DNA of 64,000 nt from Acidimicrobiia bacterium (GTDB lineage Bacteria > Actinomycetota > Acidimicrobiia > IMCC26256 > PALSA-610): NCBI GenBank assembly GCA_026002935.1, contig BPGH01000002.1:124001-188000 (forward strand), written 5' to 3'. Both the position numbers and the translations under genes were made by a program. Within the stretch, counting starts at the first letter, position 1. Each line of letters starts with the position of its first letter. Under the pieces are notes generated by a model. It saw only the letters and a program-made list of their open reading frames with translations. It was not told where the DNA came from and made no database searches. Shown here in pieces: positions 44,076 through 52,652 of this stretch.

Positions 44076-44870
44076 TCACGCCCGGTCCTCCCGGGACGCG
44101 GCGCGCAGGTCCCCGACCGGGCGGGGCCGGGGGCCGGCCGTGGTGCCGCCGTCGACGGGCAGCACCACGCCGGTGACCTGCGCGGAGCGGTCGCTCGCGA
44201 GGAACAGTGCCGCCTCGGCGACGTCACGGGGGGATCCGAGGCGCTGCAACGGCTGCATCGCGCGGACGATCGACCACTGGTCGAACGACGCGTTGATCGC
44301 GGTCGGGATGTGAGCCGGCGCGATACAGTTCACACGGATGGAGTGCTCCGCGAGCTCGACGGCGATCGAGCGCGTGAGGTGGATCACCGCCGCCTTCGTC
44401 GCGCGGTAGGCGGTGACGCCCGGCCCGGCGTTGATCCCCCCGATCGAAGTGACGTTGACGATCGAACCACCGCCGTGGCGCGCCATGTGCCGGGCGGCAC
44501 GCTGGCTGCCCACCATCACCCCGAACAGGTTCACCGCGACCTGCCGGTCGAAGTCCGAGAAGTCGTCGTCGAGGAACCGGGCGAACGACCCGCCGACTCC
44601 CGCGTTGTTGCACATCACGTGGAGGCCGCCGAAGCGTTCGACCGCGAGGTCGACCGCCGCCTGCACCTGCTCCGCGTCGGCGACGTCGGTGGGTGCGAAG
44701 GCGGCCGCGTCGCCGAGCGCCGCGGCGAGCGCCGTGCCGGCCTCGCGGTCGACGTCGGCGATCACGACGCGCGCCCCCTCTTCGGCGAACAGCTCCACCA
44801 TGGCGCGCCCGAGCCCGCCCGCGCCGCCGGTCACGACGGCGACCTTGCCGGCGAGCTCCGGCGCGCGCAT
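44076..44870 (-). CDS. SDR family oxidoreductase
   Basis: A 264-residue SDR with VVTGGAGGLGRAMVELFAEE, CNNAGVGGSF, the Ser in NVTSIGGINAG, and YxxxK in AYRATKAAV. The C-terminus has VVLPVDGGTTAG. It would oxidise or reduce an alcohol/ketone with NAD(P). Its ATG shares a base with the stop of the aldo/keto reductase gene (TGATG), so the two are coupled. Substrate unknown. Confidence 0.9.
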   Translation of the reverse strand: MRAPELAGKVAVVTGGAGGLGRAMVELFAEEGARVVIADVDREAGTALAAALGDAAAFAPTDVADAEQVQAAVDLAVERFGGLHVMCNNAGVGGSFARFLDDDFSDFDRQVAVNLFGVMVGSQRAARHMARHGGGSIVNVTSIGGINAGPGVTAYRATKAAVIHLTRSIAVELAEHSIRVNCIAPAHIPTAINASFDQWSIVRAMQPLQRLGSPRDVAEAALFLASDRSAQVTGVVLPVDGGTTAGPRPRPVGDLRAASREDRA

Positions 44871-45868
44871 CAGAGCTCCTCGATCCAGAAGTCGGGGGTC
44901 GTGTCGATGCCGTGCCGCTCGAAGACCGCGTCGATCGCCGCGAGGTCCTCGGGCGAGATCTCCCACCCGACGGCGCCGGCGTTGTCGTCGACCTCGGCCC
45001 GGCTGCGGCAGCCGACGAGGGCGGTGCTCACCGCCGGGTGGGAGATCGCCCAGCGCAGCGCGAGCTGCGGGAGCGTCTTGCCGTATCGGGCCGCGATCCC
45101 CTTCAGCTCCTCGACCGCGCGCACGTTGCGCCCGAAGTTCTCGGGGCCGAACAGCGCGGCGAACATCTTGATCGATCCCATCTTGCCCTGACGCGCCCGC
45201 CAGTCGGCCTCGCCGAAGTCCATGTCCTCGGTGAAGGTGCCGGTCAGGAGCCCGAACGCGAGCGATCCGTACGCCATGAAGCCGACGCCGTTGGCCTCGC
45301 AGTACGGGAGGATGTCGCGCTGCATGCGCCGGTCGAACATGTTCCACCCGTACTGGACGACGTCCACCCGCCGCACCGCCATGCACGCCTCGATCTCCTC
45401 GAGTGTGAAATTCGACAGCCCGACGAAGCGGACCTTGCCGTCACGTACCACGTCGTCGAGCGCCTGCATGGTCTCCTCGAACGGCGTGCGCCGGTCCGGC
45501 CAGTGCACGAGGTACACGTCGACGTGGTCGGTACCGAGGTTCTTCAGGCTCTTGTCGATCGACGCGAGCACCCGCTCCCTGCTGCTGTCACGCAGGTCCG
45601 GCATCTCCTTGTAGTTCATGCCGAACTTCGTCACGACGATCGCCTCGTCCCGCCGGGAGCCGAGAGCCTTCGCGAGCGCGCGCTCCGAAGCACCCATGCC
45701 GTAGCCCTCGGCGGTGTCGAAGCAGTTGATCCCCAGGTCGAGCGCGCGCCCGACGGCCCGGTCGAACTCGCCCGCGTCGATCTCGCCGTACCCGCCGCCG
45801 ATCTCCCAACAGCCGAAGCCCACGGCGGAGACCTGCAGGCCCGTCCGCCCGAACGGCCGGAGCTCCAT
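44870..45868 (-). CDS. Aldo/keto reductase
   Basis: A 332-residue AKR with the tetrad Asp ~51, Tyr ~56 (DTAEGYGMG), Lys ~81 (VVTKFG) and His ~122 (YLVHWPD). GFGCWEIGGGYGEID opens the barrel. It should reduce an aldehyde or ketone with NADPH, or act in reverse. It starts at ATG 45868 with GAGGAGG upstream and shares a base with the P450 stop (TGATG). It sits between P450 and SDR genes and probably handles an oxygenated pathway intermediate. Confidence 0.92.
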   Translation of the reverse strand: MELRPFGRTGLQVSAVGFGCWEIGGGYGEIDAGEFDRAVGRALDLGINCFDTAEGYGMGASERALAKALGSRRDEAIVVTKFGMNYKEMPDLRDSSRERVLASIDKSLKNLGTDHVDVYLVHWPDRRTPFEETMQALDDVVRDGKVRFVGLSNFTLEEIEACMAVRRVDVVQYGWNMFDRRMQRDILPYCEANGVGFMAYGSLAFGLLTGTFTEDMDFGEADWRARQGKMGSIKMFAALFGPENFGRNVRAVEELKGIAARYGKTLPQLALRWAISHPAVSTALVGCRSRAEVDDNAGAVGWEISPEDLAAIDAVFERHGIDTTPDFWIEEL

Positions 45869-47127
45869 CACGTCCTCCTCTCGGTGCCGTCCGCCGGGGG
45901 GTGGCAACGGACGGGCAGGTGCTTGATGCTCCCGTTCACCGCGGACCCGAGCCGCTCGACGGGTCCGGTGGTCTCGAAGCGCTCGACGCGTGCGAGCAGG
46001 AGGCCGAACATCACCTCCAGCTCCACGCGCGCGAGGTGCGCGCCCATGCAGTAGTGCTCCCCGAACCCGAACGCGAGGTGCGGGTTCGGCCGCCGGTCCA
46101 CCCGGAAGGCGAACGGCTCGTCGAACACCTCCTCGTCCCGGTTCGCCGAGGCGTAGTAGAGCGCGACCTGCTCGCCGGCGCGCACGGTCACCCCGCGCAC
46201 CTCGGCGTCCTCGGTGGCCACCCGCGTGAAGTGGCTGATCGGGCTGACCCAGCGCAGGACCTCCTCGACGGCGTCGGGCAGGAGATCGGGACGCGCGCGC
46301 AGCCGCTCCCATTCGCCTGGGTGCTCGCAGAACGCGAGGACGCCGCCGCTGATCGCGTTGCGGGTCGTCTCGTTGCCGGCCTCGACCAGCAGCTCGCAGT
46401 ACGACAGCACCTGGTGGTGCGTCAGCGGCTCGCCGCCGATCTCGGCGCGCAGCAGCTCGGACACGAGGTCGTCTCCCGGGTCGTGACGCCGGCGCTCGAT
46501 GAGGTCCTCGAGGTACGCGTGCAGCTCCCCCCGCGCCCGGGCGAAGGTCTTCCCCGCGCTCTCGCCCGGTCGCCGGTACTCGGGATCGTCCTTGCCGATG
46601 ATCTCGTTCGTCCAGCGGAACAGCAGCGGCCAGTCGCCGCGGGGGACCCCGAGACTCCACGCGATCACGGCGAGCGGGAGCGGCGCGGCCACCGACTCGA
46701 CGAGGTCGAACCCGCCGGCGGGCGCGGCCGCGGCCGCCGAGTCGAGCACGTCGCGGGCGATGCGTTCGATCTCGGGGCGCAGCGCCCGCACCGCGCGGGG
46801 GGTGAAGCGCCGCATCAGGACGCGCCGCATCGGGCCGTGACGGGGCGGGTCGAGCAGCACGACCATCTCGGGGACCGGGACCGGCGGCGACCCGGTGCGC
46901 GCGAGGGTGATGCCCCGCTCGCTGGAGAAGCGCGTCGGCTGGGTCGACACCTGCACGACGTCGGCGTGCTTGGTGATCGCCCAGAACGGCTCGTACCCGG
47001 GCGCCTCGACCCGGGCGACCGGCGCCTCGGCGCGCAGCCGGGCCCACACGTCGTGCGGGTAGCCGCGCCGCGCGAACCGGTCGGGGTCGACGAGGTCGAG
47101 CGGGTCGCAGAGGCGGGCCGCGTCCAT
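45868..47127 (-). CDS. Cytochrome P450, CYP125/CYP124/CYP142-like
   Basis: A 419-residue P450. The heme loop is FGFGEHYCMG with axial Cys ~360, the I-helix is LVEAGNETTRNA, and ExxR is in EEVLRWVS. The K-helix to beta region SPISHFTRVATEDAEVRG and YYASANRDEEVFDEPF resembles the CYP125/124/142 group that oxidises terminal methyls of sterol or isoprenoid chains; this is inferred by eye. It is related to the P450 at 8969. ATG 47127 abuts the ACAD stop. Part of the six-gene minus-strand operon. Confidence 0.92.
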   Translation of the reverse strand: MDAARLCDPLDLVDPDRFARRGYPHDVWARLRAEAPVARVEAPGYEPFWAITKHADVVQVSTQPTRFSSERGITLARTGSPPVPVPEMVVLLDPPRHGPMRRVLMRRFTPRAVRALRPEIERIARDVLDSAAAAAPAGGFDLVESVAAPLPLAVIAWSLGVPRGDWPLLFRWTNEIIGKDDPEYRRPGESAGKTFARARGELHAYLEDLIERRRHDPGDDLVSELLRAEIGGEPLTHHQVLSYCELLVEAGNETTRNAISGGVLAFCEHPGEWERLRARPDLLPDAVEEVLRWVSPISHFTRVATEDAEVRGVTVRAGEQVALYYASANRDEEVFDEPFAFRVDRRPNPHLAFGFGEHYCMGAHLARVELEVMFGLLLARVERFETTGPVERLGSAVNGSIKHLPVRCHPPADGTERRT

Positions 47128-48321
47128 CTACCGCGGCTCCCGCGGCAACCCGAGGACCCGCTCCCCGAGAATGTTGCGTTGGATCTCGCTCGTTCCGCCC
47201 ATGATCGAGTTCGCGCGCGTCGCGAGGAGGTCTCGGGCCCAGCGGCCCCCGCCGGGCGCGTCGTCGCCGAGCAGCAGCGCCTGCGGCCCCAGCACGGCGC
47301 ACGCGGTCTCGTGCAGCCGCCGGCTCGTCTCGGCCCAGAACAGCTTGACCAGGCTGGTCTCCGCGCCGAGCGGCTCGCCGCGTGCGAGCCGGGCGAGCGT
47401 CCGCGCGTTGTGGAGCCGGAGGATCTCGGCGTCGATCCAGGCCTGCGCGATCCGCTGGCGGGCCGAGGGGTCGGCCGTGCCGCCCCGGCGCGCGCACTCC
47501 CGCGCCAGGCGGCACACCGCGTCGTGCTGGCGCACCTGCTCGCGCCAGATGAACGACGCGCCCCGCTCGTTCGCGAGCGTCGTACCCGCGACGCGCCAGC
47601 CGTCGCCCTCCGGCCCGATCAGGTGGTCGGCGGGCACCTCCACGTCGTCGAGGAACACCTCGTCGAACTCGTGCTCACCGGTCATCTGCCGCAACGGCCG
47701 GACCTCCACGCCCCGCGCCCGCATCGGGATCGCGAGCATCGAGATGCCCCGGTGACCGGCGCCGCGGTCGTCGCCGGTCGCGGCCAGCCCGGTGCGCACG
47801 AGCGCGATGCCGAGATCCGCGAACGTGGCGTACGACGACCAGACCTTCTGCCCGCTGACGCGGTAGGTGTCGCCCTCCCGCACGGCACGCGTCGTGATCG
47901 ATGCGAGGTCGCTGCCCGCGCCCGGCTCGCTGAAGAGCTGGCACCAGACGTCGTCGGCGGCCAGGATGCGCCCGAGCCAGCGCGCCCGCTGCTCGGCCGA
48001 ACCGTGGGCGATGAGCGTCGGCCCGACCAGCGTGACGCCGACGCGGCCGAGCAGGGGAGGCGCGCCCGCGCGTGCCAGCTCCTCGTGGTAGGCGGCCACC
48101 TGCGCGGGCGAAGCGCCGCGCCCGCCGTGCTCCACGGGCCAGTGCACCCCCACCCAGCCGCCCGCGTGCAGCTCGCGCTGCCAGGCGCGCAGGCGCTCCA
48201 CCGTGACGGCGCCGGCGGCGGGCGCGGGCGGCGGGTGCGCGGCCAGCCACGCCCGCAGCTCGGCGCGGAAGGCCTCGTCGGTGGCGGCCGCCGCCGGGGT
48301 CAGGGTCGTCCCGCCGACCAC
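47128..48321 (-). CDS. Acyl-CoA dehydrogenase
   Basis: A 397-residue FadE protein. Key stretches are WCQLFSEPGAGSDLASITTR, VSGQKVWSSYATFADLG, and MGGTSEIQRNILGERVLGLP at the end. Its start is GTG 48321, lying 22 bases inside the end of the aldehyde dehydrogenase gene; no ATG is available nearby. It resembles the ACADs at 10161 and 60951. No partner subunit gene is adjacent, so it is likely a homomer or pairs with another chain in the window. Confidence 0.88.
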   Translation of the reverse strand: MVGGTTLTPAAAATDEAFRAELRAWLAAHPPPAPAAGAVTVERLRAWQRELHAGGWVGVHWPVEHGGRGASPAQVAAYHEELARAGAPPLLGRVGVTLVGPTLIAHGSAEQRARWLGRILAADDVWCQLFSEPGAGSDLASITTRAVREGDTYRVSGQKVWSSYATFADLGIALVRTGLAATGDDRGAGHRGISMLAIPMRARGVEVRPLRQMTGEHEFDEVFLDDVEVPADHLIGPEGDGWRVAGTTLANERGASFIWREQVRQHDAVCRLARECARRGGTADPSARQRIAQAWIDAEILRLHNARTLARLARGEPLGAETSLVKLFWAETSRRLHETACAVLGPQALLLGDDAPGGGRWARDLLATRANSIMGGTSEIQRNILGERVLGLPREPR

Positions 48322-49772
48322 GACACCGTCTTGAGCTGCGTGTACTCGAGCAGCCCGTAGTCGCCGAACTCGCGCCCGATGCCGGACTGCTTGTAGCCGC
48401 CGAAGGGTCCCCACGGATTCGGTCCGCCGCCCCCGCCGTTGATGCTGACGGTGCCCGCCTGCACACGCCGGGCCAGCTCGAAGGCGCGAACCGGGTCGGG
48501 GTGCCAGATCGACGCCGCGAGCCCGTAGCGCGTGTCGTTGGCGATCGCGATCGCCTCGTCCTCGTCGTCGAACGCGATCGCGACGCCGACGGGCCCGAAG
48601 ATCTCGTCCTGCGCGATCGACATCGAGCTGTGCACGTCCGCGAACAGGGTGGGCAGGTAGAAGAACCCGCGCGTGAGGCCCGGCGGCCGCGTCCCGCCGT
48701 ACGCGACGCGGGCGCCCTGGGCCGTGCCCTCGGCGACGTAGCGCTCGACCCGCTCCCGCTGCGACTCGCGGATGAGGGGGCCCATCGCGACCTTCGGGTC
48801 GGTCGGGTCGCCGACCGTGACCTTCCCGAGGTGCGCGGCCATGCGGTCGACGACCTCGTCGTACACGGAGCGCTCGGCGAGGATCCGGGTGGGCAGCGCG
48901 CAGCCCTGGCCGGCGTGGATCGTGAACCCGGCGGCCGCCGACGCCGCGAACTTCTCGACGTCCGCGCCCGCGAACACGATGTTGGGCGACTTGCCACCGA
49001 GCTCGAGCAGCACCTTCTTCAGGCCTTCGGCGGCCTGGCCCATGATCTTCTTGCCGACGGCGTCGGAGCCGGTGAAGCTGACCATGTCGACGCCCGGGTG
49101 CGTGGTGAGGTGCGCGCTCTCGCGCGCGTCACCGGTGACGACGTTGAGAACCCCCGGCGGCAGCTCCGCGGCGTCCGCGATCTCGCCGAGGACGAGCGCC
49201 TCGAGCGGGGTGAGCGGCGAGGGCTTGAGCACCACCGCGTTCCCGACGGCGAGGGCCGGTACGACCTTCACGAGGTTGAGGTACAGCGGGAAGTTGAACG
49301 GCGTGATCGCGGCGACGACGCCGATCGGCTCCTTCAGGATCACGCCCTGGCCGAGGCCGCGCGGCCCCGCGTTGGGGGGCAGCGGGTCGAGGAACGGGAA
49401 GCTCGCGGCCCGCTCGGCGAACCACGCCGCGTAGCGCAGCGGCGTGTCGAACTGCAGCGCCTGCGCGATCGGCCGCGCCGCACCCGCCTCGGTGATGATG
49501 AGGTCGACGAGCTCCGGGCGCCGGTCGGCGACGGCCTGCACGAACCGGCCGAGCGCGTCGGACCGCTCACGGGGCGTCATGCGCGGCCAGGGCCCCTCGT
49601 CGAAGGCCCGCCGCGCGGCGCCGACCGCGCGGTCGACGTCGGCGGGCGAGGCCTGCGGAACCTCCGCGACGACCTCCTCGGTGGCGGGGTTCACGACGGC
49701 GACCGTGCCGTCGCCGGTCGCGTCCTGCCAGGCGCCGCCGATGTACAGGCGTGGCGCGCGGACGACGGTCAC
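48300..49772 (-). CDS. Aldehyde dehydrogenase (NAD(P)-dependent)
   Basis: A 490-residue ALDH from GTG 49772. Asn ~160 is in TPFNFPL, Glu ~257 in LLELGGK, and the nucleophile Cys ~291 in HAGQGCALP. The open frame extends upstream past 49772, but the upstream residues are not ALDH-like. It leads a six-gene operon (ALDH, ACAD, P450, AKR, SDR, aminoacylase). Two tandem family-2 operator candidates lie 125-177 bases upstream, so the mRNA probably has a leader of over 100 bases, or the native start is further upstream. It is divergent from a TetR gene. Confidence 0.92.
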   Translation of the reverse strand: MTVVRAPRLYIGGAWQDATGDGTVAVVNPATEEVVAEVPQASPADVDRAVGAARRAFDEGPWPRMTPRERSDALGRFVQAVADRRPELVDLIITEAGAARPIAQALQFDTPLRYAAWFAERAASFPFLDPLPPNAGPRGLGQGVILKEPIGVVAAITPFNFPLYLNLVKVVPALAVGNAVVLKPSPLTPLEALVLGEIADAAELPPGVLNVVTGDARESAHLTTHPGVDMVSFTGSDAVGKKIMGQAAEGLKKVLLELGGKSPNIVFAGADVEKFAASAAAGFTIHAGQGCALPTRILAERSVYDEVVDRMAAHLGKVTVGDPTDPKVAMGPLIRESQRERVERYVAEGTAQGARVAYGGTRPPGLTRGFFYLPTLFADVHSSMSIAQDEIFGPVGVAIAFDDEDEAIAIANDTRYGLAASIWHPDPVRAFELARRVQAGTVSINGGGGGPNPWGPFGGYKQSGIGREFGDYGLLEYTQLKTVSWSAGRP

Positions 49773-49896
49773 GCCGCACCCGTCCCGGACCGCGCCGGCC
49801 GCGGGGGCGCCCCACCCCTCGTGCGCCCGGCGTGCCTCCCCGTCCTCGGACCCATCGCGCCACCCCCGAGCCGCCTGACCGACGGCGGCACGGTAC

Positions 49897-49915
49897 GCGA
49901 GAACGCCTCTCTCGA
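49897..49915. promoter_or_regulatory. Operator candidate, family 2 (ALDH-proximal copy)
   Basis: GCGAGAAC-GCC-TCTCTCGA matches GYGAGAAY-N3-RTTCTCRC at 13 of 16 positions, with a perfect left arm. It is 34 bp from the perfect site at 49931, about three helical turns, so dimers could bind side by side. It lies on the ALDH side of the divergent promoter. Confidence 0.5.
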
Positions 49916-49930
49916 CAAGGGGGCTCCAAG

Positions 49931-49949
49931 GTGAGAACATGGTTCTCAC
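49931..49949. promoter_or_regulatory. Perfect inverted-repeat operator, family 2, in the ALDH-TetR divergent promoter
   Basis: GTGAGAAC-ATG-GTTCTCAC is a perfect 8+3+8 inverted repeat. It lies between the divergent ALDH operon (-) and the TetR gene (+), 70 bases before the latter ATG. The spacing and half-site match the perfect repeat at 34821. This is the expected location of an autoregulatory TetR operator. The remainder of 49773-50018 is GC-rich and shows no other feature. Confidence 0.72.
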
Positions 49950-50018
49950 GACGCGGCGGGATCGTCACGTCACGCTCCGAGGCCCGGTACGGTCCCCCGA
50001 GTGAAAGCAGGGCCCGAC

Positions 50019-50693
50019 ATGGCGCGAACCGAAGCCGCAGCCGCGAACGAACCCGCCTGGCGCGAGCGCGCCGTCGCGCGCAGCGTCGACGCGGCCCGCT
50101 CGCGGGCCGAGCAGCGCGTCGAGCGCTTCCTCGAGGCGGCGTTCGAGCTCATCGACGAGAAGGGCTCGACCGAGTTCACGATCCAGGAGGTGATCGACCG
50201 GTCGAAGCAGTCGTTGCGGAGCTTCTACGAGTACTTCGACGGCAAGGACGAGCTGGTGCTCGCGCTGTTCGAGGAGACGGTGCGCGAGGCCGACGAGGAC
50301 ATCCGCCAGGCGGTCGAGGAGGAGTCCGACCCGCTCGAACGGCTCCGGGCCTACGTGATCCGCCACCACGAGTGGTGCGACCCGAGCGAGGAGCCCCGAA
50401 AGCGCGGGTCGCACCACCGGCGGGCGATCTCCGAGTTCTCGATGCACCTCGCCACCAAGCACCCGGACCGGATGCGCGCCGCGCTCGCGCCCGGGTCGCG
50501 GTTGCTGCGCGGGCTCATCGAGGACGCGGTGCGCGCCGGCGCCATCCGCGTCGCCGACACGAAGCGCGCCGCCGCGCTCGTGCGCCAGACGGTGATGTAC
50601 TCGTGGTTCGGCAACCGGCTCGTCGAGGACCCCCGCCAGCGGCTGACGGCCGAGGAGACCTGGGAGTTCTGCCTGCGCGGCCTGCAGGGCTGA
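50019..50693 (+). CDS. TetR-family transcriptional regulator
   Basis: A ~224-residue TetR protein. The helix-turn-helix is TIQEVIDRSKQSLRSFYEYF with GKDELVLALFEE after it, preceded by VERFLEAAFELIDEKGS. The C-terminal domain is helical (RQTVMYSWFGNRLVEDPRQR). ATG 50019 is chosen; GTG 50001 in the same frame would add six residues. It is divergent from the ALDH-led operon, with a perfect 19-bp operator between, and is the first gene of the SDR-amidohydrolase-ACAD pair run. It probably represses both sides and itself. The effector is unknown. Confidence 0.9.
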   Translation: MARTEAAAANEPAWRERAVARSVDAARSRAEQRVERFLEAAFELIDEKGSTEFTIQEVIDRSKQSLRSFYEYFDGKDELVLALFEETVREADEDIRQAVEEESDPLERLRAYVIRHHEWCDPSEEPRKRGSHHRRAISEFSMHLATKHPDRMRAALAPGSRLLRGLIEDAVRAGAIRVADTKRAAALVRQTVMYSWFGNRLVEDPRQRLTAEETWEFCLRGLQG

Positions 50694-50717
50694 CGCGCGA
50701 CACGAAGGGAGACGGGC

Positions 50718-51470
50718 GTGCGTGCTGTCGTCGTCGGTGCGTCGAGCGGGCTCGGTCGCTGCATCGGGATCGGGCTCGCGAAGCGGGGGGCACGCGTCGC
50801 CCTCATGGCCCGCCGACGCGACCGGCTCGAGGGCGCGGCGCGCGAGGCGGGCGACGGGGCGCTCGCGATCGCCTGCGACGTCACCGACGAACAGGGCTGC
50901 CGCCGCGCGATCGACGAGGCCGCGTCCGCGCTCGGCGGCATCGACGCCCTCGTCTACGCCCCCGGGATCGGGCCGCTCGCCCACATCGCGGACACCGACG
51001 CCGCGACGTGGCGTCGGGTGCTCGACACCAACGTGGTCGGCGCCGCGCTCGTGACGAACGCCGCGATCTCCGCGCTGGAGGAGTCGCACGGCGTCGCGGC
51101 CTACCTCTCGTCGGTCAGCGCTTCGCTCACCCCGCCGTGGCCGGGACTCGGCGCGTACGCCGTGAGCAAGGCCGCGCTCGACAAGCTCGTGGAGGCCTGG
51201 CGCGCCGAGCACCCCCACGTCGGGTTCACGCGCGTCGTGGTCGGCGACTGCGCCGGCGGGGAGGGCGACGGCCTCACACAGTTCGCGAACGACTGGGACC
51301 CGCAGCTCGCCGCCGAGTTCCACCCGATCTGGGCGGCGCGCAACTACATGAGCGGCTCGCTGCTCGACGTGGAGCACCTCGTCGGCGTCGTCGACGGGGT
51401 GCTGCGCGCCGGGGCGAGCGTCGCGATCCCCTCGGTCACCGTCGCACCCCGCCCACCCGCCCACCCGTGA
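50718..51470 (+). CDS. SDR family oxidoreductase
   Basis: A 250-residue SDR beginning MRAVVVGASSGLGRCIGIGL, with the catalytic Ser in LSSVSASL and YxxxK in GAYAVSKAALDKL. The C-terminal third diverges from the common pattern (FANDWDPQLAAEF) and lacks the usual DGG end. GTG 50718 follows AAGGGAG. It lies 24 bases after the TetR gene. It would act on a hydroxyl or ketone with NAD(P). Confidence 0.87.
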   Translation: MRAVVVGASSGLGRCIGIGLAKRGARVALMARRRDRLEGAAREAGDGALAIACDVTDEQGCRRAIDEAASALGGIDALVYAPGIGPLAHIADTDAATWRRVLDTNVVGAALVTNAAISALEESHGVAAYLSSVSASLTPPWPGLGAYAVSKAALDKLVEAWRAEHPHVGFTRVVVGDCAGGEGDGLTQFANDWDPQLAAEFHPIWAARNYMSGSLLDVEHLVGVVDGVLRAGASVAIPSVTVAPRPPAHP

Positions 51471-51510
51471 CCCCCGCCGGACGGACCGGCCCGAGCTGGA
51501 GACCGCAGTC

Positions 51511-52650
51511 GTGCTCCCCGAAGACACCAAGCTGATCTCCGTCGACGACCACGTCGTCGAGCCGCCGCACGTGTTCACCGAGCACATCGCTCCCCGCTTC
51601 CGCGACCGGGCGCCGCGGATCGTCGAGCCCGAGCCCGGAGTGCAGGGCTGGGAGTGGGAGGGCCGCTTCTACCCGCTGTCGTTCCAGGGCAACGCGCACA
51701 CGCGCCGATTCCGGGAGGGCGAGGAGGGCCGCGGAGACGACCTGTACGCCCGCCGTTACGACGACATGATCCCCGCTGCGTACGACGTGCACGAGCGGGT
51801 GCGCGCGATGGACACGGACGGCGTCTGGGCGGAGCTGCTCTTCCCGACGTTCCCACGCTTCGGGGGCAACCGCTTCCTGGAGGCGCAGGACCTCGATCTC
51901 GCGCTCGCGTGCGTGCAGGCGTGGAACGACTGGCTCCTCGACGAGTGGTGCGCCGCGTACCCCGACCGGTTCATCCCCCAGACCCTGATCCCGTTGTGGG
52001 ACACGCAACTCGCGGTCCGCGAGATCGAGCGTTGCGCCGCGAAGGGCTCGAAGGGCGTCATCTTCGTCGAGAACCCGCACCCGCTCGGGCTCCCGTCGTT
52101 CCCGACCGGCCACTGGGACCCGGTGTTCGCCGCGGCCGCCGACACCGGCCTGCCGCTGTCGATGCACATCGGCACGTCGGCCGGCCTGCTGCGGCCCTCG
52201 CCCGACACCACGCCGTCGGTCGGCATCGCGCTGTGCGGCGTCAACTCGATGAGTGCCCTCGCCGACCTGATCTTCTCGGGCGCGCTCGAGGCCCACCCGA
52301 ACTGCCGCATCGCCCTGTCGGAGGGCGGCGCCGGCTGGGTGCCCTACGTGCTCGAGCGGCTCGACTACACCTGGCACCGGAGCCGCTACGACGGCGTCGC
52401 GTGCACGCGGCCGCCGTCGGAGGTGTTCGCCCGGCACTTCTGGGTGTGCATGGTCGCCGACCGCTACGCGATCGTGAACCGCCACCTCATCGGGCTCGAC
52501 AAGCTCACGTGGGAGTGCGACTTCCCGCACAACGACTCGAACTGGCCCAACAGCCGCAAGGTGCTGGCCGAGGCGCTGCACGACGTACCCGACGAGGAGG
52601 CCCGCCAGATCGGCGAGCTCAACGCCCGCCGCCTCTACGACTTCTGGTAG
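51511..52650 (+). CDS. Amidohydrolase family protein (PF04909)
   Basis: A 379-residue amidohydrolase-2 protein. Its N-terminus is LISVDDHVVEPPHVFTEHIA, its middle is SMHIGTSAGLL, and its C-terminal strand is TWECDFPHNDSNWPNS with the predicted catalytic Asp. It is a paralog of the proteins at 2807 and 38270. GTG at 51511 is the start. It is followed 2 bases later by an ACAD gene, so the two are co-expressed. The family uses a divalent metal; the substrate is unknown. Confidence 0.88.
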   Translation: MLPEDTKLISVDDHVVEPPHVFTEHIAPRFRDRAPRIVEPEPGVQGWEWEGRFYPLSFQGNAHTRRFREGEEGRGDDLYARRYDDMIPAAYDVHERVRAMDTDGVWAELLFPTFPRFGGNRFLEAQDLDLALACVQAWNDWLLDEWCAAYPDRFIPQTLIPLWDTQLAVREIERCAAKGSKGVIFVENPHPLGLPSFPTGHWDPVFAAAADTGLPLSMHIGTSAGLLRPSPDTTPSVGIALCGVNSMSALADLIFSGALEAHPNCRIALSEGGAGWVPYVLERLDYTWHRSRYDGVACTRPPSEVFARHFWVCMVADRYAIVNRHLIGLDKLTWECDFPHNDSNWPNSRKVLAEALHDVPDEEARQIGELNARRLYDFW

Positions 52651-52652
52651 CC

